NCBI GenBank assembly: GCA_937892865.1
Contig: CALBJG010000172.1
Span: 1 to 25,261 of the forward strand
Length of the DNA stretch: 25,261 nt
Direction: 5' to 3'
DNA from: an uncultured Clostridia bacterium
GTDB lineage: Bacteria; Bacillota; Clostridia; Oscillospirales; Oscillospiraceae
This document shows, piece by piece, positions 22,543-25,261 of this stretch. The position numbers and the translations under genes were made by a program. The stretch's first letter is position 1. Each line of letters starts with the position of its first letter. The notes beneath the pieces were generated by a model, which saw nothing but the letters and a program-made list of their open reading frames with translations, had not been told where the DNA came from and searched no databases.

Positions 22543-23459
22543 GCGTTGTTGCGTTTGATACCAGCAACTATACAACCTCCATCGCTTATTATGACGGTGT
22601 AAAAGGACGGAATTGTTCTAAACTGCTACCTGTCAAGGAAGGCGCACTCGGCCTACGTCAAAGCGATGCTGTCTTTCATCATACCCAAAGCCTGCCGGTG
22701 CTTTCCGGCAGGCTGTTTTCCGATTTTGACGCGTCAGGTATAACTGCAGTAGGCGTTAGTACGCAGCCTCGGGCTGTTGATGGCAGTTATATGCCGTGCT
22801 TTACGGTTGGTTATTCTCATGCATCCCTTTTGGCAAATACACTTGGTGTTCCGCTCTTTGAATGTTCTCATCAGCAAGGCCATATCGCCGCTTCCTTATG
22901 GAGTGCCGGGCGTATGGATCTGATCGAACAACCACATCTTGCCTGGCATTTATCCGGCGGTACAACAGAATTGCTCTATGTCAAACCAGTCAATAAGAAC
23001 TTTCATTGTACGAAAATTGGCGGAACTACAGACATTTCTGCAGGTCAGTTGATCGACAGAACCGGTCAATTGCTTAATTTGCCATTTCCCGCAGGAAAAC
23101 ACATAGACGCAATCAGCAGAGAATCCGATTGCGAAGCATTCTTTAAAGTTAAATGTATTGATTGTAATTTTTCTCTTTCCGGTGTTCAAAACAAAGTACA
23201 ACAATTCAAAGATAAAAACAATGATGCAGATACAGCAAAGTTTGCTTTGAACTGCATTATCAACGCAGTAGAACAAGCAACAAAGCAAGCACTCTCTCGC
23301 TATCCGGGATTGCAAGTTGTTTTTAGCGGCGGCGTTGCGTCTAACTCATTGCTACGGAAGCGTATGACGGAAATAGGCGCCATTTTCTGCGATCCTGAAT
23401 TCTCGACCGATAATGCAATGGGCGTTGCAATTCTCGCCTGGTTATCACAGGAGGGTTGA
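22539..23459 (+). CDS. TsaD/Kae1-like (peptidase M22 family) protein, non-canonical paralogue
   Basis: The 306-residue protein has the ASKHA fold of TsaD, which with TsaB and TsaE makes t6A37 in tRNA. It keeps the metal site HQQGH (H111, H115) and STDNA (D291), plus LSGGTTEL (138-145) and SGGVASN (263-269). It departs from true TsaD in two places: the GPG segment is replaced by QPRAVDGS (76-83), and the DDAxGExFD block reads DISAGQLID (165-173). It is also shorter than the usual 340 residues. It is probably a paralogue of unknown role, with the true tsaD elsewhere; that is inferred. SD GAGG precedes an ATG that overlaps the nusB stop. It occupies the place of folD in B. subtilis. A terminator-like hairpin lies inside the gene. 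Confidence 0.82.
   Translation: MSVVAFDTSNYTTSIAYYDGVKGRNCSKLLPVKEGALGLRQSDAVFHHTQSLPVLSGRLFSDFDASGITAVGVSTQPRAVDGSYMPCFTVGYSHASLLANTLGVPLFECSHQQGHIAASLWSAGRMDLIEQPHLAWHLSGGTTELLYVKPVNKNFHCTKIGGTTDISAGQLIDRTGQLLNLPFPAGKHIDAISRESDCEAFFKVKCIDCNFSLSGVQNKVQQFKDKNNDADTAKFALNCIINAVEQATKQALSRYPGLQVVFSGGVASNSLLRKRMTEIGAIFCDPEFSTDNAMGVAILAWLSQEG
22689..22719 (+). other. Terminator-like hairpin inside the tsaD-like gene
   Basis: A perfect 10-bp GC-rich stem pairs AGCCTGCCGG (22689-22698) with 22705-22714 around a 6-base loop and is followed by GTTTT. It lies about 150 bases into the coding region. It resembles an intrinsic terminator with a short U tract; it may equally be a chance feature of the codons for residues 51-59. 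Confidence 0.4.
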
Positions 23460-23460
23460 T

Positions 23461-24675
23461 ATGTCACAAGAGGTTTTGACAATAACCCAGTTAAATGAAT
23501 ATATCCGGAATGTTCTGGATGCCGACCCAAATCTTTTTCAGGTTGCTGTCAAAGGAGAGATCAGTAATTACAAGATTTATCCTTCCGGTCATCATTATTT
23601 TACATTAAAAGACAGCAACAGCACTTTAAAGTGCGTTATGTTTCGCAGTAATACCATACGGTTGAAATTTCAGCCTGAAAACGGTATGAAGATCATCGCA
23701 ATGGGGCGTGTATCTGTATATCCACGAGATGGCGCGTATCAACTGTATTGCACAGCCATTGCTGCAGATGGGGTAGGGGACCTTCATGCAGCATTTGAAC
23801 AACTCAAAACAAAGTTAGCCACTCAAGGCCTATTTGACCAGTCTCATAAAAAGGAAATACCTGCTTTTCCGGCAAGGATCGGCGTCATTACAAGTTCTGC
23901 AGGCGCTGCAATACACGACATTTTACGCGTCCTTCGCGCGCGGTATCCTTTGACAAAAGTTTTGCTGCTTCCTGTAAGAGTGCAGGGGAGTGAGGCACCA
24001 GAAGAAATCGCTGCCGCTATTCGATATGCCAATGCGCATAAAATGGCCGACGTGTTGATTATAGGGCGCGGTGGCGGTTCCATAGAGGACCTTTGGGCAT
24101 TTAATGACGAACGTGTTGCTTATGCAATTTATGAATCAGACATACCTACAATTTCTGCAGTTGGTCACGAAGTAGATGTGACGATTTCTGATTTTGTTGC
24201 AGATCTTCGGGCTGCAACACCTTCAAACGCTGCAGAATTGGCTGTACCGGATCAAAATTCCATTCGGCAGCATCTTGACGGTATTTCGGATTCGCTCATT
24301 ACAAGTCAACTCAGACGCCTTGAGAATGCAAAGCGTCATTTGAAATTATTATCATCCAGCTATGCGCTAACAGATCCGTATCGCCAAATATCCAAAAGAA
24401 GAGAAACACTGAATCAGTATCAAATTCAATTGACTTCTGTGCAGAAACAGTTAATTCACGCAAAAAAACTGTCATTCGTAGGATTGGCGTCGAAATTGGA
24501 TACACTCAGCCCATTGAAAGTGTTAAGCAGAGGATTTTCAATTGCGCAAAATGCAGATGGTAAACTGATTCGTTCTGTAAAGCAAATTACTAATGGGGAA
24601 CAATTGCATATCACTGTTAATGATGGTGTGATTTCTGCAACCGCGGTTAAAGTTAAGGAGAATCATAATGAGTAA
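23461..24675 (+). CDS. xseA: Exodeoxyribonuclease VII large subunit
   Basis: XseA is the catalytic subunit of exonuclease VII, which degrades single-stranded DNA to short oligomers. The 404-residue product has an N-terminal OB-fold (about 5-100, VKGEISNYKIYPSGHHYFTLKD), then the catalytic domain with RIGVITSSAGAAIHDI, the IGRGGGSIEDLWAFNDE block near 200 and AVGHEVDVTISDFVADLRAATPSNAAE-type sequence near 237. A coiled-coil region follows, and the C-terminal end keeps SPLKVLSRGFSIA. It is slightly shorter than B. subtilis XseA (448). ATG 23461 has AGGAGGG five bases upstream; the frame is open to 23413, inside the previous gene. It overlaps xseB by 8 bases. Confidence 0.96.
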   Translation: MSQEVLTITQLNEYIRNVLDADPNLFQVAVKGEISNYKIYPSGHHYFTLKDSNSTLKCVMFRSNTIRLKFQPENGMKIIAMGRVSVYPRDGAYQLYCTAIAADGVGDLHAAFEQLKTKLATQGLFDQSHKKEIPAFPARIGVITSSAGAAIHDILRVLRARYPLTKVLLLPVRVQGSEAPEEIAAAIRYANAHKMADVLIIGRGGGSIEDLWAFNDERVAYAIYESDIPTISAVGHEVDVTISDFVADLRAATPSNAAELAVPDQNSIRQHLDGISDSLITSQLRRLENAKRHLKLLSSSYALTDPYRQISKRRETLNQYQIQLTSVQKQLIHAKKLSFVGLASKLDTLSPLKVLSRGFSIAQNADGKLIRSVKQITNGEQLHITVNDGVISATAVKVKENHNE

Positions 24676-24898
24676 AAATACAGCAAGTTTCGAGGAGAAT
24701 TTAATGCGTTTGGAAGAAATTGTCCGAACAATGGAAAAAGGCGATATTCCTCTGGATAAATCATTGGAATTATTCCAGGAAGGCACTGCTTTGCTTCAAT
24801 TATGTGGAAAACTATTAGACAACGCAGAACTTGAGGTTAAAAAAATCGTCCCACAGGAAGACGGAACACCATCAGAAGTTCCTTTTGACGCTGAATAG
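24668..24898 (+). CDS. xseB: Exodeoxyribonuclease VII small subunit
   Basis: This 76-residue helical protein binds along the XseA coiled coil and is needed for Exo VII activity. The family signature is SFEENLMRLEEIVRTMEKG, followed by LDKSLELFQEG and a short acidic tail. Its start lies inside the last codons of xseA, with AAGGAG at 24655-24660. The usual length is 70-85 residues. It is the last gene of the block. Confidence 0.96.
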   Translation: MSKNTASFEENLMRLEEIVRTMEKGDIPLDKSLELFQEGTALLQLCGKLLDNAELEVKKIVPQEDGTPSEVPFDAE

Positions 24899-24910
24899 TT
24901 AATATAGTTT

Positions 24911-24948
24911 TGCCCTCATCAGCAAATTTGCTGATGAGGGCAGTTTTT
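24911..24948 (+). terminator. Rho-independent terminator after xseB
   Basis: A perfect inverted repeat pairs 24911-24925 with 24928-24942 and is followed by a T run at 24944-24948. Only the plus strand has the T tract; the minus-strand flank is AAAACTA, so it does not clearly serve the opposing gene, whose stop lies at its edge. Confidence 0.9.
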
Positions 24949-25228
24949 ACATATCGAATGCGGGGTTCATATAATACACGTTTTTCTGATTCAATTTTTC
25001 ACGCAGAAGCTGCATTGCCTCTCCAAACCGTTGGAAATGCACGACCTCCCGTTCACGCAAAAACTTGATTACATTATTAACATCCGGGTCGTCGCTCAAA
25101 CGAAGAATATTATCATAGGTAACCCTTGCTTTCTGTTCTGCTGCAACTGTGTAAGAACGACAAGTCCAAAAAACCCAGTATTTATGCCGGTTTTCGGGAT
25201 CGGCATTTTTGGGTAGCTGCAATCTCAT
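24947..25228 (-). CDS. C-terminal half of a CotJC/manganese-catalase-like spore coat protein (probably truncated)
   Basis: Residues 34-93 of this 93-residue ORF match the C-terminal part of CotJC-type manganese catalases: AAEQKARVTYDNI, SDDPDVNNVIKFLREREVVHFQRFGEA and a final NPAFD. These hold the equivalents of one Glu and one His ligand of the dimanganese site. The first half of the family (about 100 residues, with the other two Glu and one His) is absent; residues 1-33 are unlike it. An in-frame stop lies five codons upstream (25243-25241), no SD precedes the ATG at 25228, and the other two frames to the window edge show no CotJC sequence. It is probably a remnant or an internally deleted gene without catalase activity. 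A real short paralogue is possible. Confidence 0.6.
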   Translation of the reverse strand: MRLQLPKNADPENRHKYWVFWTCRSYTVAAEQKARVTYDNILRLSDDPDVNNVIKFLREREVVHFQRFGEAMQLLREKLNQKNVYYMNPAFDM

Positions 25229-25261
25229 AAGTGCAACATATCAAAAATTCCAGTGAATTTC

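Noticed and set aside
21705..24898. asp23 to xseB as a continuation of the spoIIIA operon
   Set aside because: A strong terminator (21586-21620) and a separate extended -10 promoter (21635-21662) lie between them.

Overview
This window looks like ordinary chromosomal core sequence from an endospore-forming member of the class Clostridia, most likely in or near the Ruminococcaceae/Oscillospiraceae. The evidence is a complete eight-gene spoIIIA operon, a T-box leader before alaS, Gram-positive type Shine-Dalgarno sites (including two convincing TTG starts), a clostridial type Mrp with a Cys-rich N-terminus, and a nusB/xseA/xseB block next to spoIIIA as in Bacillus. Base composition looks moderate and even by eye. 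I see no rRNA, tRNA, CRISPR array, transposase, phage gene or attachment site. No gene-free stretch reaches 300 bases.

Layout. Positions 1-145 hold the 3' half of a T-box riboswitch that controls alaS (146-2782), followed by a terminator. A co-directional block then runs comEC, holA, an RNase M5-like Toprim protein, an ABC-F ATPase and mrp (2835-9444); genes overlap or lie within 30 bases. A bidirectional terminator separates it from a short minus-strand pair, ybaK and a TSCPD-domain protein (10219-9485). From 10325 the plus strand resumes with a TepA-type Clp protease, a divergent UppP-like membrane protein and FtsK/SpoIIIE (to 14573). A lone GH94-type glycoside phosphorylase (14695-16974) follows with its own promoter and terminator. 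Next comes spoIIIAA to spoIIIAH (17061-21581), preceded by a sigma-E-like promoter. After a terminator and a good extended -10 promoter come an Asp23 family protein, nusB, a divergent TsaD/Kae1-like protein, xseA and xseB (21705-24898). The window ends with a minus-strand ORF matching only the C-terminal half of CotJC-type manganese catalases.

How the parts fit together. The first block mixes DNA uptake (ComEC), replication (HolA), RNA processing (RNase M5-like), translation (ABC-F) and Fe-S assembly (Mrp). Sporulation is a second theme: FtsK/SpoIIIE moves DNA, the SpoIIIA proteins build the mother-cell half of the feeding channel, and the last ORF derives from a spore-coat protein family. 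The last block covers envelope or lipid homeostasis (Asp23), rRNA antitermination (NusB) and DNA repair (Exo VII). Compared with Bacillus subtilis, where accB and accC lie between spoIIIAH and yqhY and folD between nusB and xseA, this genome lacks those genes here and carries the TsaD-like gene at the folD position.

I did not find a clearly new multi-gene system. The items most worth a second look are the UppP-like protein lacking one conserved catalytic glutamate, the non-canonical TsaD paralogue with a terminator-like hairpin inside its gene, the truncated CotJC-like ORF, and the sigma-E-like site before spoIIIAA.
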